64,000 bases of DNA from Cellulosimicrobium arenosum (GCF_014837295.1 NZ_JACYHB010000001.1:248001-312000), one strand, 5' to 3'. Numbered from the stretch's first letter, positions 41,022 to 49,371 are shown. Program-made: numbers and translations. Notes: a model not told the origin generated them from the sequence alone.

Positions 41022-41378
41022 GTGTCCACGACCATCACGGACGGTACGACCGTCGTCATACCAACTCTCGTCCTCGACTACTCCTACGAGCGCGAGGCCC
41101 GGACCATCGTCCACACCGTCCTGGACCGCTCGGACCCGGACATCACGCTCCGCCCTGTGGGCCTGAGGACCGGCACCCTGACGATGTTCTGCCTCACGCG
41201 CGCGCTCGCGGTCGACGTCGAGGACATCCACCGCACGTTCGGCCTCCTCACCCTCACCTCCGACGAGGAGCCCACGGCGGACATGTTCTACGTGGCGACA
41301 GGGCGTATCGGCTCGTCCTGGGACCCCGAGCACAACCGCTGGACCGTAACGGTCGACTACGCGGAGGTGCTCCCGTGA
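41022..41378 (+). CDS. Minor tail protein (distal tail-like)
   Basis: 118 residues, GTG start with AGGAGG upstream. Beta-strand rich: TTVVIPTLVLDYSYEREART, VGLRTGTLTMFCL, FYVATGRIGSSWDPEHNRWTVTVDYAEV. Size and position after the tape measure fit a small distal-tail or tail-tip component. Overlaps the next gene by 4 bp. Confidence 0.6.
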   Translation: MSTTITDGTTVVIPTLVLDYSYEREARTIVHTVLDRSDPDITLRPVGLRTGTLTMFCLTRALAVDVEDIHRTFGLLTLTSDEEPTADMFYVATGRIGSSWDPEHNRWTVTVDYAEVLP

Positions 41379-42604
41379 CCGTCTCCCGCCTCGTCTACAC
41401 GGTCGAGATCGTCGGCACGGACTACCGGGTCTCGCCCGAGGAGGGCATGGTCACCCTCGACGAGTCCTGGACCCCCTACGCGCAGGCGGGGGTCACGATC
41501 CCTCTGCCGAGCGACCCGGCGATCCTCGACGCCCTGGACCCCCGCCTCGGGGCTCGGGTGCGCATCACCATGTCCCAGCGCTTCGGGTCCGCGTTCACCA
41601 TCGCGGACCTCACGGCAGGGTCCGGCTCGTCGACCGCCGCGTGGACGGCCGACCTCAACGGTGCACCCCTGTCGGAGTGGACGGGTCGCTACTCCTCGCC
41701 CTTCAACTCCACGGGCTCGCGTGCGTCGCGCACCCGCCGCCTCGACCTCGGGGTGCGGGCACGGTCCGTGAACTACGAGCGGGGCACGGTGGACATCGAC
41801 CTCGCCTCTGACGAGGCGCTCCTCCTCGACCTCGCCCGCGTCGACACCACAACGGCCTTCCCCGTCACGTCGACCGTCTACGGGGCCGTGGCGCTCGTCC
41901 TGTCCGCCATCGGCGCCACCGCCGCCTTGGAGGTGCCGGACGCCGCCCTGGAGGCGGACTCGGCAGGGTGGGAGCCCGGCCAGGTGGCATGGGACTACGT
42001 GAAGCCCCTTGTGGACGCCGCAGGGATGCGCCTGTACTGCGACGAGGGCCGGGACTGGCACCTCACCAAGCCCCTGTACCCGACGGGGCAGGCGCTCACG
42101 TTCAGCGGCTCCAACGCCAAGTTCCTCCAGGACGACATCTCCCGTGATGAGCAGTGGTTCGACGCGGTCGTGGTCACGTACCGGTGGACCAACTCGGCAG
42201 GGGATGAGCAGGTCCGGTACGACACGGCGCAGGACGGCGAGGCGACGCGGGTCAAGTCCCTCACGTACGACCGCCGCTACCCAGGCCCTGGGGGTGCACG
42301 GTCGATCCTCGACCGCGCACGGGGCCGAGGGCGTATCGAGTCGATCTTGTCGGTGGCGAACCCCGAGGCGACACCGGGGCAGGCGCTCACGGTGAACCTC
42401 GACGACGCCCCGATTCAGACCGGCATCACCACGAACGTCTCGTGGAACTTCGGGGCCGACGAGATGCGGGTCCGGTCGCGCGACCTCACAGACACTCCAG
42501 AGTCCGCCTGGGTGCTCATGCCCCTGGGCTGGGCGTGGGAGGACATCCCTGAGGGCATGTCGTGGGACGAACTTGAGTGGACCAACGAGGAAGAGGAGGG
42601 CTGA
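41375..42604 (+). CDS. Tail tip/minor tail protein
   Basis: 409 residues, GTG start. Starts with YTVEIVGTDYRVSPEEGMV; has a mid section with two short helical repeats and ARVRITMSQRFGS. It resembles baseplate-hub or tail-associated proteins (PRD/Tal-like) of siphoviruses. It ends in an acidic tail (WTNEEEEG). No lysozyme or peptidase motif was seen, so I cannot assign a cell-wall activity. Confidence 0.65.
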   Translation: MTVSRLVYTVEIVGTDYRVSPEEGMVTLDESWTPYAQAGVTIPLPSDPAILDALDPRLGARVRITMSQRFGSAFTIADLTAGSGSSTAAWTADLNGAPLSEWTGRYSSPFNSTGSRASRTRRLDLGVRARSVNYERGTVDIDLASDEALLLDLARVDTTTAFPVTSTVYGAVALVLSAIGATAALEVPDAALEADSAGWEPGQVAWDYVKPLVDAAGMRLYCDEGRDWHLTKPLYPTGQALTFSGSNAKFLQDDISRDEQWFDAVVVTYRWTNSAGDEQVRYDTAQDGEATRVKSLTYDRRYPGPGGARSILDRARGRGRIESILSVANPEATPGQALTVNLDDAPIQTGITTNVSWNFGADEMRVRSRDLTDTPESAWVLMPLGWAWEDIPEGMSWDELEWTNEEEEG

Positions 42605-42607
42605 GCC

Positions 42608-43516
42608 TTGGCCAACGGAGACGCCGCATCGGCGGCAGGTCTCGCGGTCTTCGCGAGCACGCAGGACGCGCGGCAGGGATACGACAACGACAACATCCGG
42701 GGCGACGAACTCGGCAACCACATGACCAACGGCGGGCACCCGTGGTCCAAGATCAGCGACAAGCCCGCCACGTACCCGGCCGCGACCGGGAGCGTGGACA
42801 CCGCGCAACTCGTGAACGACGCCGTGACGGGTGCCAAGATCGCGTCCAACACGATCACGGCGGGGAACATCGCGGCTAACGCGGTCGGCTCGTCCGAACT
42901 CGCCTCCAACTCTGTCGACACCAACCACATCGACGGGCGCGCCATCGGCACCGACCAGATCGGCCTGGGAGCGATCTACGGCGGGCTCATCCCCAACGGC
43001 GGCATCGAGCCCGGGAAGTTGGCCTACGAGACCGTGAACACGGGGCAACTCGTGGATGGGGCCGTGACCGCCGACAAGATCGACTCTTCGGTGGACTTCG
43101 ACGAGGCCGACCGGGTGACCAGTGGCGCCTACTCGCGGCAGGCAGGCGGGTCGCGCTACGCGATGTGGATGGACGGGGACCGCCTCATCGGTCGCGCCAC
43201 GTCCTCGCGTCGCTACAAGTCGGAGATCGAGGCGCACGACATCGACCCCGAGGTGGTCTTGTCGCTCCAGCCCGTCACGTACCAGCACCAGAACGACCCT
43301 CAGGGCGTGCGGGAGTTCGGCCTCATCGCGGAGGACGTCCACGACGCGGGCCTCCCGGAGATCGTGACGTGGTACGCCGACAAGATCGACGGCATCCGCT
43401 ACGACCAACTCGGAGTCGCGCTCCTGTCGGTCGTGAAGGCGCAGGCCGCGCAGATCAAGGCACTCAGCGCGCGCCTGGACGCCCTGGAGAACCCCACCGA
43501 GACCGAGGAGGTCTAA
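42608..43516 (+). CDS. Tail fibre with C-terminal S74 intramolecular chaperone
   Basis: 302 residues, TTG start. The N-terminal 150 residues have repeats of the type AVTGAKIASNTITAGNIAANAV, seen in trimeric fibres. The C-terminal 100 residues are a Peptidase_S74 chaperone: SSRRYKSEIEAHDIDP (Ser/Lys dyad), LQPVTYQH, FGLIAEDVHDAGLPEIV, ending in a coiled coil (AQAAQIKALSARLDALE). The chaperone trimerises and cleaves itself off. Probable receptor-binding fibre. Confidence 0.85.
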   Translation: MANGDAASAAGLAVFASTQDARQGYDNDNIRGDELGNHMTNGGHPWSKISDKPATYPAATGSVDTAQLVNDAVTGAKIASNTITAGNIAANAVGSSELASNSVDTNHIDGRAIGTDQIGLGAIYGGLIPNGGIEPGKLAYETVNTGQLVDGAVTADKIDSSVDFDEADRVTSGAYSRQAGGSRYAMWMDGDRLIGRATSSRRYKSEIEAHDIDPEVVLSLQPVTYQHQNDPQGVREFGLIAEDVHDAGLPEIVTWYADKIDGIRYDQLGVALLSVVKAQAAQIKALSARLDALENPTETEEV

Positions 43517-43518
43517 CC

Positions 43519-43986
43519 ATGCCCATCGACTCCAACGGCATCTGGCAGTACGAGGAGACGGACGCGGAGGCGACCGCCTCGGACCTCCTGAACCTCCTGG
43601 CCACCTCGACCTCTGACGCGGTATCGGACGTCAACGTGCGCGTGGACGGGCTCACCCCGGACACCGGCAGGTTCGACCTCACGCCCTCGGACGGGATCAC
43701 GGTGGTCAGTGAACTGAACGCGCGGCGCGTCGGGGACGTCGTGGAGATCACGGGCTACGTGAGCGGCCCCTTCCCTGCGAACACCAACACCTACATCGTC
43801 GACACGGAAGGCGTCCCCGAGGCGCTCCGGCCGACGGGGACCGCCCGGTGGGGTACGGCCTACCTCGCGGGGAACCTGACCGGGTCTGCGCTCGTGCGCG
43901 CTGAGGGCTCCGTGGGGCTCGTCAACCCTCCTGGGGCGTCGGCGGCCAGCGCTCAGTTCTCCATCATCTACACGGTGACGTCGTGA
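43519..43986 (+). CDS. Putative tail appendage protein
   Basis: 155 residues, ATG start 2 bp after the fibre stop. Helical N terminus (ATASDLLNLLATST) and a beta-rich C terminus (VVEITGYVSGPFPANTNTYIV, RPTGTARWGTAYLAGN), which resemble small receptor-binding or head-fibre domains in actinophages. No definite family. Confidence 0.5.
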   Translation: MPIDSNGIWQYEETDAEATASDLLNLLATSTSDAVSDVNVRVDGLTPDTGRFDLTPSDGITVVSELNARRVGDVVEITGYVSGPFPANTNTYIVDTEGVPEALRPTGTARWGTAYLAGNLTGSALVRAEGSVGLVNPPGASAASAQFSIIYTVTS

Positions 43987-44321
43987 CTCCCGCAGACCTC
44001 CCGGACCCCACGCAGGTCCTCACCTGGCCCCAGGCGCTCGTGGCCGTCGTCATCATCCTGTGCGTCCTCGTCTGGCCGGGTGTCCTGGCGTGGATCAACT
44101 CGCGTTCCACGAAGGCGTTGATCGAGGACGTGCGGCACGAGGTGAACCCGAACTCAGGCAAGTCCATGAGGGACTCGACGAACCGGACGGAGGCAGCGGT
44201 GCAGGAGATCCAGTCGACGCTCGGGGAGCACGTCAAGTACGCGGAGGAGCGGGACGTGGAGTTGGACCGCCGTCTGGAGGCCCTGGAGGCCAAGCCTCGG
44301 GGGATCTTCCGTAGGCGCTAG
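43983..44321 (+). CDS. Holin-like membrane protein (DUF2746-like)
   Basis: 112 residues, GTG start overlapping the previous stop. One strong helix (about 18-38; ALVAVVIILCVLVWPGVLAWI), then HEVNPNSGKSMRDSTNRTE and a coiled coil ending in basic residues. This matches DUF2746-type holin candidates of actinophages. It is the last gene, ending at the base before the right arm repeat. No endolysin gene accompanies it. Confidence 0.65.
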   Translation: MTPADLPDPTQVLTWPQALVAVVIILCVLVWPGVLAWINSRSTKALIEDVRHEVNPNSGKSMRDSTNRTEAAVQEIQSTLGEHVKYAEERDVELDRRLEALEAKPRGIFRRR

Positions 44322-44339
44322 TTCCACGTAGGTTCCACG
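44321..44339. repeat. Putative integrase arm-type site, right
   Basis: Identical to the 19-mer at 29714-29732 (two GTTCCACG units, TAG spacer), 24 bp before the right core repeat. Its first base overlaps the last base of the holin-like gene. Confidence 0.7.
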
Positions 44340-44363
44340 CCGTGATGTTCTCGCAGGTCACAG

Positions 44364-44388
44364 GGGTGCCCCGGGTGGGATTCGAACC
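44364..44388. repeat. attR core within the tRNA 3' end
   Basis: 25-bp repeat identical to 29581-29605. It covers the T-loop, T-stem 3' half, acceptor strand and flank of the minus-strand tRNA, so the phage restores the tRNA on integration. Confidence 0.9.
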
Positions 44389-44440
44389 CACACTGGATCG
44401 GGTTTGAGCCGAACGCCTCTGCCGGTTGGGCTACCGGGGC
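44367..44440 (-). tRNA. tRNA-Leu(CAA)-like gene with short variable loop
   Basis: 74 nt on the minus strand. Acceptor GCCCCGG/CCGGGGC, discriminator A, D-arm with the GGCAGA loop typical of Leu tRNAs, anticodon stem TTCGG/CCGAT (one T-T mismatch), loop CTCAAAC giving anticodon CAA, T-arm GTGGG-TTCGAAT-CCCAC. The variable loop is only 5 nt (CCAGT), whereas Leu tRNAs normally have a long variable arm. CCA is not fully encoded. Target of the prophage. Amino acid identity is uncertain because of the missing arm. Confidence 0.8.
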
Positions 44441-44566
44441 CGGCGCGCCGACGAGCTCGCGACGCGCGAGCTCCATCGAACCACATGCGACGGTGGAACG
44501 AGAATCACACCACGTCGTGTCGAAACGCGGGGGCGACACCGACCCGGGCCCACTACGATGAGTGAC

Positions 44567-45250
44567 GTGAGTGACGAGACAGCGCAGCCCGAGGACAAGC
44601 AGCCGCTCGAGCTGCCACCGATGATCGAGCCGGAGCCCGAGGCGAAGAAGGAGCCCGTGGCGCCCGGCGGCCGACCCCGGCGCACGGCGGTGGTCGCCGA
44701 GGACGAGGCACTGATCCGCCTCGACGTCGTCGAGACGCTCCGGGAGTCGGGCTTCGACGTCGTCGGTGAGGCCGGGGACGGCGAGACCGCTGTCCGGCTC
44801 GCGCTCGAGCTCAAGCCCGACGTGGTGGTCATGGACGTCAAGATGCCCGAGCTCGACGGCATCTCGGCGGCCGAGCGCATCGGCAAGGCCCACGCGGCGC
44901 CGGTCGTCCTCCTCACGGCCTTCTCCCAGGCCGAGCTCGTCGAGCGGGCCCGCGACGCCGGCGCCATGGCCTACGTGGTCAAGCCGTTCACGCCGGCCGA
45001 CCTGCTCCCCGCCCTCGAGATCGCGATCTCCCGGTACTCGCAGATCAGTGCGCTCGAGTCCGAGGTCGCGGACCTCGCGGAGCGGTTCGAGACGCGCAAG
45101 CGCGTCGACCGGGCAAAGGGCCTGCTCATGACCAAGATGGGTCTGAGCGAGCCCGAGTCGTTCCGCTGGATCCAGAAGACCTCGATGGACCGCCGCCTCA
45201 CGATGCGCGAGGTCGCGGACGCCGTGATCGAGCAGGTCGGCGGAGCCTGA
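44567..45250 (+). CDS. pdtaR: ANTAR-domain response regulator (PdtaR-like)
   Basis: 227 residues from GTG 44567; the -10 TACGAT at 44554-44559 puts transcription start at the GTG (leaderless). ATG 44558 is the alternative. A disordered Pro/Glu-rich N terminus precedes a receiver domain: VVAEDEALIRLD (acidic pocket), phosphoacceptor Asp in VVVMDVKMPELDG, then VVLLTAF (Thr) and VVKPFTP (Lys). The C-terminal ANTAR domain (ETRKRVDRAKGLLMTKMGLSE) binds tandem RNA hairpins to relieve termination. Its partner kinase PdtaS is not here. Confidence 0.93.
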   Translation: MSDETAQPEDKQPLELPPMIEPEPEAKKEPVAPGGRPRRTAVVAEDEALIRLDVVETLRESGFDVVGEAGDGETAVRLALELKPDVVVMDVKMPELDGISAAERIGKAHAAPVVLLTAFSQAELVERARDAGAMAYVVKPFTPADLLPALEIAISRYSQISALESEVADLAERFETRKRVDRAKGLLMTKMGLSEPESFRWIQKTSMDRRLTMREVADAVIEQVGGA

Positions 45251-45284
45251 CCGGCGTCCTCGTCCGGTGCGCTGAACTGGACCT

Positions 45285-45314
45285 TTGTCAGGAGCATTTG
45301 CGGGGCGCTATGGT
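45285..45314 (+). promoter_or_regulatory. Promoter for the GNAT gene
   Basis: TTGTCA (45285-45290), 18-bp spacer, TATGGT (45309-45314). It lies in the 199-bp gap between the regulator and the acetyltransferase, which otherwise shows nothing else recognisable. Confidence 0.55.
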
Positions 45315-45449
45315 CTTGGACCAGCGTCCAGATTCTCCGGTGGGCTCCGTGCAGCGATCAGCTCGCCGGGCAGGACAACGCACGACGGCGCGGGTGGGTG
45401 TGCCGCGTCGGTGCGACGCGTTCAGCGCGAACTGTTGAGGAGGATGTCG

Positions 45450-46115
45450 ATGCGCCACGTAGTGGAAGTCCGGCCCGCGGTCGGCGACGACCTCGTCGCG
45501 ATCGCGTCGTTGTGCTCGGAGGCTCGTCTCGAGTCGGCGACCGGCGCCCAGCTGTGCGCGCCGGAGTCCGACCGGCTCGTGCGTCATCTCTCCGTCCTTC
45601 TCGCCCTGCCCGGCGGCAACGTCCTCGTCGCCCTCGTCGAGGGCCGGCCGGTCGGGTTCGTCCTCGCGCGGGTCCTCGAGCCCCATCTGTTCGCCGACGA
45701 GCCGAGCCTCTACGTCGAGGCCGTGTACGTCGGGCAGGACGCGCGCCGCCGAGGCGTGGGGCACGCGCTGCTGAGCGCGACCGCCGACGTCGCTGCCGAC
45801 GCCGGTGCCACGCAGGTCTACTCCGTCCCGATCCCGGGCTCGCGCGGTGTGCAGCGCTTCCTGGCTCGGCTCGGTTTCGCCCCGGTCGCGGGCCATCGCG
45901 TCGTGTCGACCGCGGTCCTGCAACGTCGTCTCGCTGCGGACCTGGTGCCCTCGCGCAAGGGTGCTCGCTCCCTGGAGGACCTCATCGCGCGACGTCGCCG
46001 CGCACGCACCGAGGGGCTCAGCGGCCCGGTCGACCTGCGGGAGTTCCAGGCGGAGCTCGGGCGTCGCGCCGCCGCCGCACCCGCCGACCCCCAACCGGAG
46101 AGCCTGCCGGGCTGA
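45450..46115 (+). CDS. GNAT family N-acetyltransferase
   Basis: 221 residues. GNAT fold: VRPAVGDDLVAIASL (first strand and helix), RPVGFVLARVL (strand 4), and the acetyl-CoA loop VYVGQDARRRGVGHALL (Q/RxxGxG/A). A C-terminal 60-residue extension is Arg/Ala-rich. AGGAGG lies 6 nt before ATG 45450; ATG 45444 is too close to it. Substrate unknown. Confidence 0.85.
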   Translation: MRHVVEVRPAVGDDLVAIASLCSEARLESATGAQLCAPESDRLVRHLSVLLALPGGNVLVALVEGRPVGFVLARVLEPHLFADEPSLYVEAVYVGQDARRRGVGHALLSATADVAADAGATQVYSVPIPGSRGVQRFLARLGFAPVAGHRVVSTAVLQRRLAADLVPSRKGARSLEDLIARRRRARTEGLSGPVDLREFQAELGRRAAAAPADPQPESLPG

Positions 46116-46165
46116 CACCCCTCGGGCGCTCGACTCGGGCGCCCCGACCGAGGGCGCACGCGGCC

Positions 46166-46627
46166 TCAGGGCACGTCGAGGAGCATGCACGTCAGGCGAG
46201 CGGTGCACACGCGCCGCCCGTCGTCGTCGGACACGACGATCTCGTAGCTCACCGTGGTGCGCCCGGTGTGGAGCGCGCGTGCCTCGCCGTGGACCCAGCC
46301 CTGACGTACCGCGCGGTGGTGCGTCGCGTTGATCTCGATCCCCACCGCCGCGCGCGTCCGGCCACCGTGCAGCTGCGCGGCGATCGACCCGAGCGTCTCG
46401 GCGAGCACCACCGAAGCACCGCCGTGGAGCAGACCGGCAGGCTGGGTGTTGCCCGCGACGGGCATGCGCCCGGTGGCTCGAGCCGCCGTGAGCTCGCCGA
46501 GCTCGATGCCCATCCGCTCCAGCAGGGTGCCGTCGAGGTCGAGCGGCAGCGCGTCGGCGGCCCGGTCCGGGGAGCCGGTGGCGGGAGGCGGGGTGCGGGC
46601 GTCGTCGGCTCCGTGCGTGTCGGTCAT
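46166..46627 (-). CDS. PaaI-family hotdog thioesterase
   Basis: 153 residues. Hotdog-fold acyl-CoA thioesterase: MGIELGELTAARATGRMPV, then the catalytic-loop motif LLHGGASVVLAETLGS and the strands HHRAVRQGWVHGEARALHTGRTTVSYEIVV (split by eye). ATG 46627 is used because upstream codons are not family-like and lie in the polA promoter. It is divergent from polA with only 19 bp between starts, so the promoters overlap. Confidence 0.88.
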   Translation of the reverse strand: MTDTHGADDARTPPPATGSPDRAADALPLDLDGTLLERMGIELGELTAARATGRMPVAGNTQPAGLLHGGASVVLAETLGSIAAQLHGGRTRAAVGIEINATHHRAVRQGWVHGEARALHTGRTTVSYEIVVSDDDGRRVCTARLTCMLLDVP

Positions 46628-46646
46628 GGGCGATAGGTTGGCATCC

Positions 46647-49331
46647 GTGACGACCTCCGCGCGACCTCGACTGCTGCTCATCGACGGCCACTCGATGGCC
46701 TACCGCGCGTTCTTCGCGCTCCCGGCCGAGAACTTCTCGACGACGACGGGTCAGCACACGAACGCCGTCTACGGGTTCACGTCGATGCTCATCAACCTCC
46801 TGCGGGACGAGGAGCCGACGCACGTCGCCGTCGCGTTCGACGTCGGGCGCCGGTCGTTCCGCACCGAGATCCTGCCGAGCTACAAGGGCACGCGCGAGTC
46901 GACGCCCGAGCCCTTCCGCGGCCAGGTGCCCCTGATCAAGGAGATCCTCGAGACCCTGCGGATCCCGACGCTCGAGCGTGAGGGCTACGAGGCCGACGAC
47001 ATCTTCGCGACCCTCGCGACGCAGGGTGCGGCGGCCGGGATGGAGGTCCTCGTCTGCTCGGGGGACCGCGACTCCTTCCAGCTCGTCGGCCCGGACGTCA
47101 CCGTGCTCTACCCGAAGAAGGGCGTCTCGGAGCTCGCGCGCATGGACCCGGACGCGGTGCTCGGGAAGTACGGCGTCCCGCCCGAGCGGTACCCGGAGCT
47201 CGCCGCGCTCGTCGGCGAGACGTCCGACAACCTTCCCGGCATCCCGGGCGTCGGTCCCAAGACGGCGGCCAAGTGGATCACCGCCTACGACGGGCTGGAG
47301 TCGCTGCTCGAGCGCGCGGACGAGGTCAAGGGGAAGGCCGGCGAGAACCTGCGCGCGCACCTCGAGCAGGTCCGTACCAACCGGCAGCTCAACGCGTTGC
47401 TGCGTGACCTGGAGCTCCCGCTGGGGCCGGACGACCTGATCGCCCAGCCGTGGGACCGCGAGGCGGTGCACCGCGTGTTCGACGCGCTCGAGTTCCGGGC
47501 CCTGCGCGAACGGCTCTTCGCGATCGCCCCCGAGGGCGAGGTCGAGACCGAGGCGGGCTTCGAGGTCGAGCTCGCCGACGTCCTGCCCGGCGGGCTGGGG
47601 ACCTGGCTCGCGGCGCACGGCGAGCGGCGTCTGGGCGTGGAGGTCTCAGGCAAGGCCGTCCCGGGAGGCGGCGACGCCTGGGCCCTGGCTGTGTCCGACG
47701 ACGCGGGTTCCGCCGTCGCGTTCGAGCTCGCCGACCTCGGCTCGGCCGACGACGAGGCGCTCGCCGCCTGGCTGTCGGACGCCAGCCGGCCGAAGATCGT
47801 GCACGGTGCCAAGGCCGCGTGGCACGAGCTCACCGCGCGGGGCTACACCCTGGCGGGCGTCGCGTTCGACACCGAGCTCGCGGCCTACCTGTGCCATCCC
47901 GATCAGCGCGGCTACGACCTGGGCGACCTCGTGGTGCGTCACCTGCACCGTGAGCTGCGCGCGGACACCGAGGCGGGCGGCGACGCGCAGGGAGCGCTCG
48001 ACCTCTCCCTCGACGGTGGTGGCGAGCGGGAGCGGGAGGCCGTGCGCGCGCTCGCGGTGGCGCAGCTGGCCGACGTGCTCGCGGGAGAGCTCGCGGACCG
48101 GGGCGCCACGGGGCTGCTCGGCGATCTCGAGCTACCGCTCGCGGGCGTTCTCGCGCGGATGGAGCAGCGCGGGATCGCCGCCGACGTCGAGTACCTGCGC
48201 GAGCTCGAGCAGCACTTCGGCGACCTGGTCGCCACGGCTGCGTCCGAGGCGTACTCCGTGATCGGTCGTGAGGTGAACCTCGGGTCGCCGAAGCAGCTGC
48301 AGGAGGTGCTGTTCGACCAGCTCGGCATGCCGAAGACGAAGAAGATCAAGACGGGGTACACGACGGACGCCGCGTCCCTCGCTGATCTCTTCGTCAAGAC
48401 GCAGCACCCCTTCCTCGAGCACCTCCTCGCGCACCGCGACGCGTCGCGGCTGCGCCAGACCGTCGAGGGGCTCCTCAAGTCGGTGGCGGAGGACGGTCGC
48501 ATCCACACCACCTTCCAGCAGACGATCGCCGCGACGGGCCGGCTGAGCTCGACGGACCCGAACCTGCAGAACATCCCGATCCGCACCGAGGCGGGTCGGC
48601 GGATCCGCCGGGCGTTCGTCGTGGGGGAGGGCTACGAGACCCTCCTGACGGCGGACTACAGCCAGATCGAGATGCGGATCATGGCGCACCTGTCCGGCGA
48701 CGAGGGGCTCATCGAGGCGTTCCGCTCCGGCGAGGACCTGCACAGCTACGTCGGGTCGCGCGTGTTCGAGGTCCCGGCCACCGAGGTCACCGCGGCGATG
48801 CGCTCGAAGATCAAGGCCATGTCCTACGGGCTCGCGTACGGGCTCTCGGCGTTCGGGCTGTCGCAGCAGCTGACGATCGAGGTCGGCGAGGCGCAGAAGC
48901 TCATGGACGACTACTTCGAGCGTTTCGGCGGCGTGCGCGACTACCTGACCGGCGTGGTGGACGAGGCGCGGGCCACCGGGTACACCGCGACCATCCTCGG
49001 TCGCCGCCGTTACCTGCCCGACCTCACGAGCGACAACCGCCAGCGGCGCCAGATGGCCGAGCGCATGGCGCTCAACGCGCCGATCCAGGGGAGCGCGGCG
49101 GACCTCGTCAAGGTCGCGATGCTCCGCGTCCAGCACGTCCTGGACGAGCGTGCACTGCGCTCCCGGCTCCTGCTCCAGGTGCACGACGAGCTCGTGGTCG
49201 AGGTCGCGCCGGGGGAGCGAGACACCGTCGAGGAGCTGCTGCGCGCCGAGATGGGTGCGGCGGCGCAGCTCGACGTGCCGCTGGACGTGTCGGTGGGCGT
49301 GGGCGCGACCTGGCACGATGCCGGTCACTGA
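46647..49331 (+). CDS. polA: DNA polymerase I
   Basis: 894 residues, GTG start with a -10-like TAGGTT just upstream (leaderless). 5'-3' exonuclease domain (about 1-300; LLLIDGHSMAYRAFFAL, VCSGDRDSFQLV, GETSDNLPGIPGVGPKTAAKW). The 3'-5' exonuclease-like domain (about 310-500) lacks the DEDD carboxylates (LGVEVSG in place of the D-x-E strand), so it has no proofreading, as in other actinobacteria. Polymerase domain with DYSQIEMRIMAHLSGD, MSYGLAYGLSAFG and VHDELVVEV. Replication gap filling and repair. Confidence 0.97.
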   Translation: MTTSARPRLLLIDGHSMAYRAFFALPAENFSTTTGQHTNAVYGFTSMLINLLRDEEPTHVAVAFDVGRRSFRTEILPSYKGTRESTPEPFRGQVPLIKEILETLRIPTLEREGYEADDIFATLATQGAAAGMEVLVCSGDRDSFQLVGPDVTVLYPKKGVSELARMDPDAVLGKYGVPPERYPELAALVGETSDNLPGIPGVGPKTAAKWITAYDGLESLLERADEVKGKAGENLRAHLEQVRTNRQLNALLRDLELPLGPDDLIAQPWDREAVHRVFDALEFRALRERLFAIAPEGEVETEAGFEVELADVLPGGLGTWLAAHGERRLGVEVSGKAVPGGGDAWALAVSDDAGSAVAFELADLGSADDEALAAWLSDASRPKIVHGAKAAWHELTARGYTLAGVAFDTELAAYLCHPDQRGYDLGDLVVRHLHRELRADTEAGGDAQGALDLSLDGGGEREREAVRALAVAQLADVLAGELADRGATGLLGDLELPLAGVLARMEQRGIAADVEYLRELEQHFGDLVATAASEAYSVIGREVNLGSPKQLQEVLFDQLGMPKTKKIKTGYTTDAASLADLFVKTQHPFLEHLLAHRDASRLRQTVEGLLKSVAEDGRIHTTFQQTIAATGRLSSTDPNLQNIPIRTEAGRRIRRAFVVGEGYETLLTADYSQIEMRIMAHLSGDEGLIEAFRSGEDLHSYVGSRVFEVPATEVTAAMRSKIKAMSYGLAYGLSAFGLSQQLTIEVGEAQKLMDDYFERFGGVRDYLTGVVDEARATGYTATILGRRRYLPDLTSDNRQRRQMAERMALNAPIQGSAADLVKVAMLRVQHVLDERALRSRLLLQVHDELVVEVAPGERDTVEELLRAEMGAAAQLDVPLDVSVGVGATWHDAGH

Positions 49332-49371
49332 GCCGCTCGGAACCGCGGCGGATCTCGGCCGACGGCGCGAC

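Larger units (their letters stand above)
29581..44388 (+). mobile_element. Integrated miniature siphovirus-like prophage (14,783 bp unit)
   Basis: Bounded by 25-bp identical repeats (29581-29605 and 44364-44388), the right one being the 3' end of a tRNA gene. It contains integrase next to the left end, excisionase-like HTH, replication initiator with internal iterons, HNH nuclease, large terminase, portal, fused protease-capsid, connectors, major tail, tape measure, tail/fibre proteins and a holin-like protein, all on the + strand with mostly overlapping genes. No endolysin, CI-type repressor or small terminase was recognised. Codon choice differs from the host (GAACTC or GAGTTG for Glu-Leu instead of GAGCTC). 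The length between identical positions of the repeats gives a 14,783-bp circular form. Confidence 0.93.

Noticed and set aside
41375-43516. Tail proteins as carriers of a cell-wall hydrolase
   Set aside because: I looked for lysozyme, NlpC/P60, M23 and amidase motifs and saw none; the only peptidase is the self-cleaving S74 chaperone.
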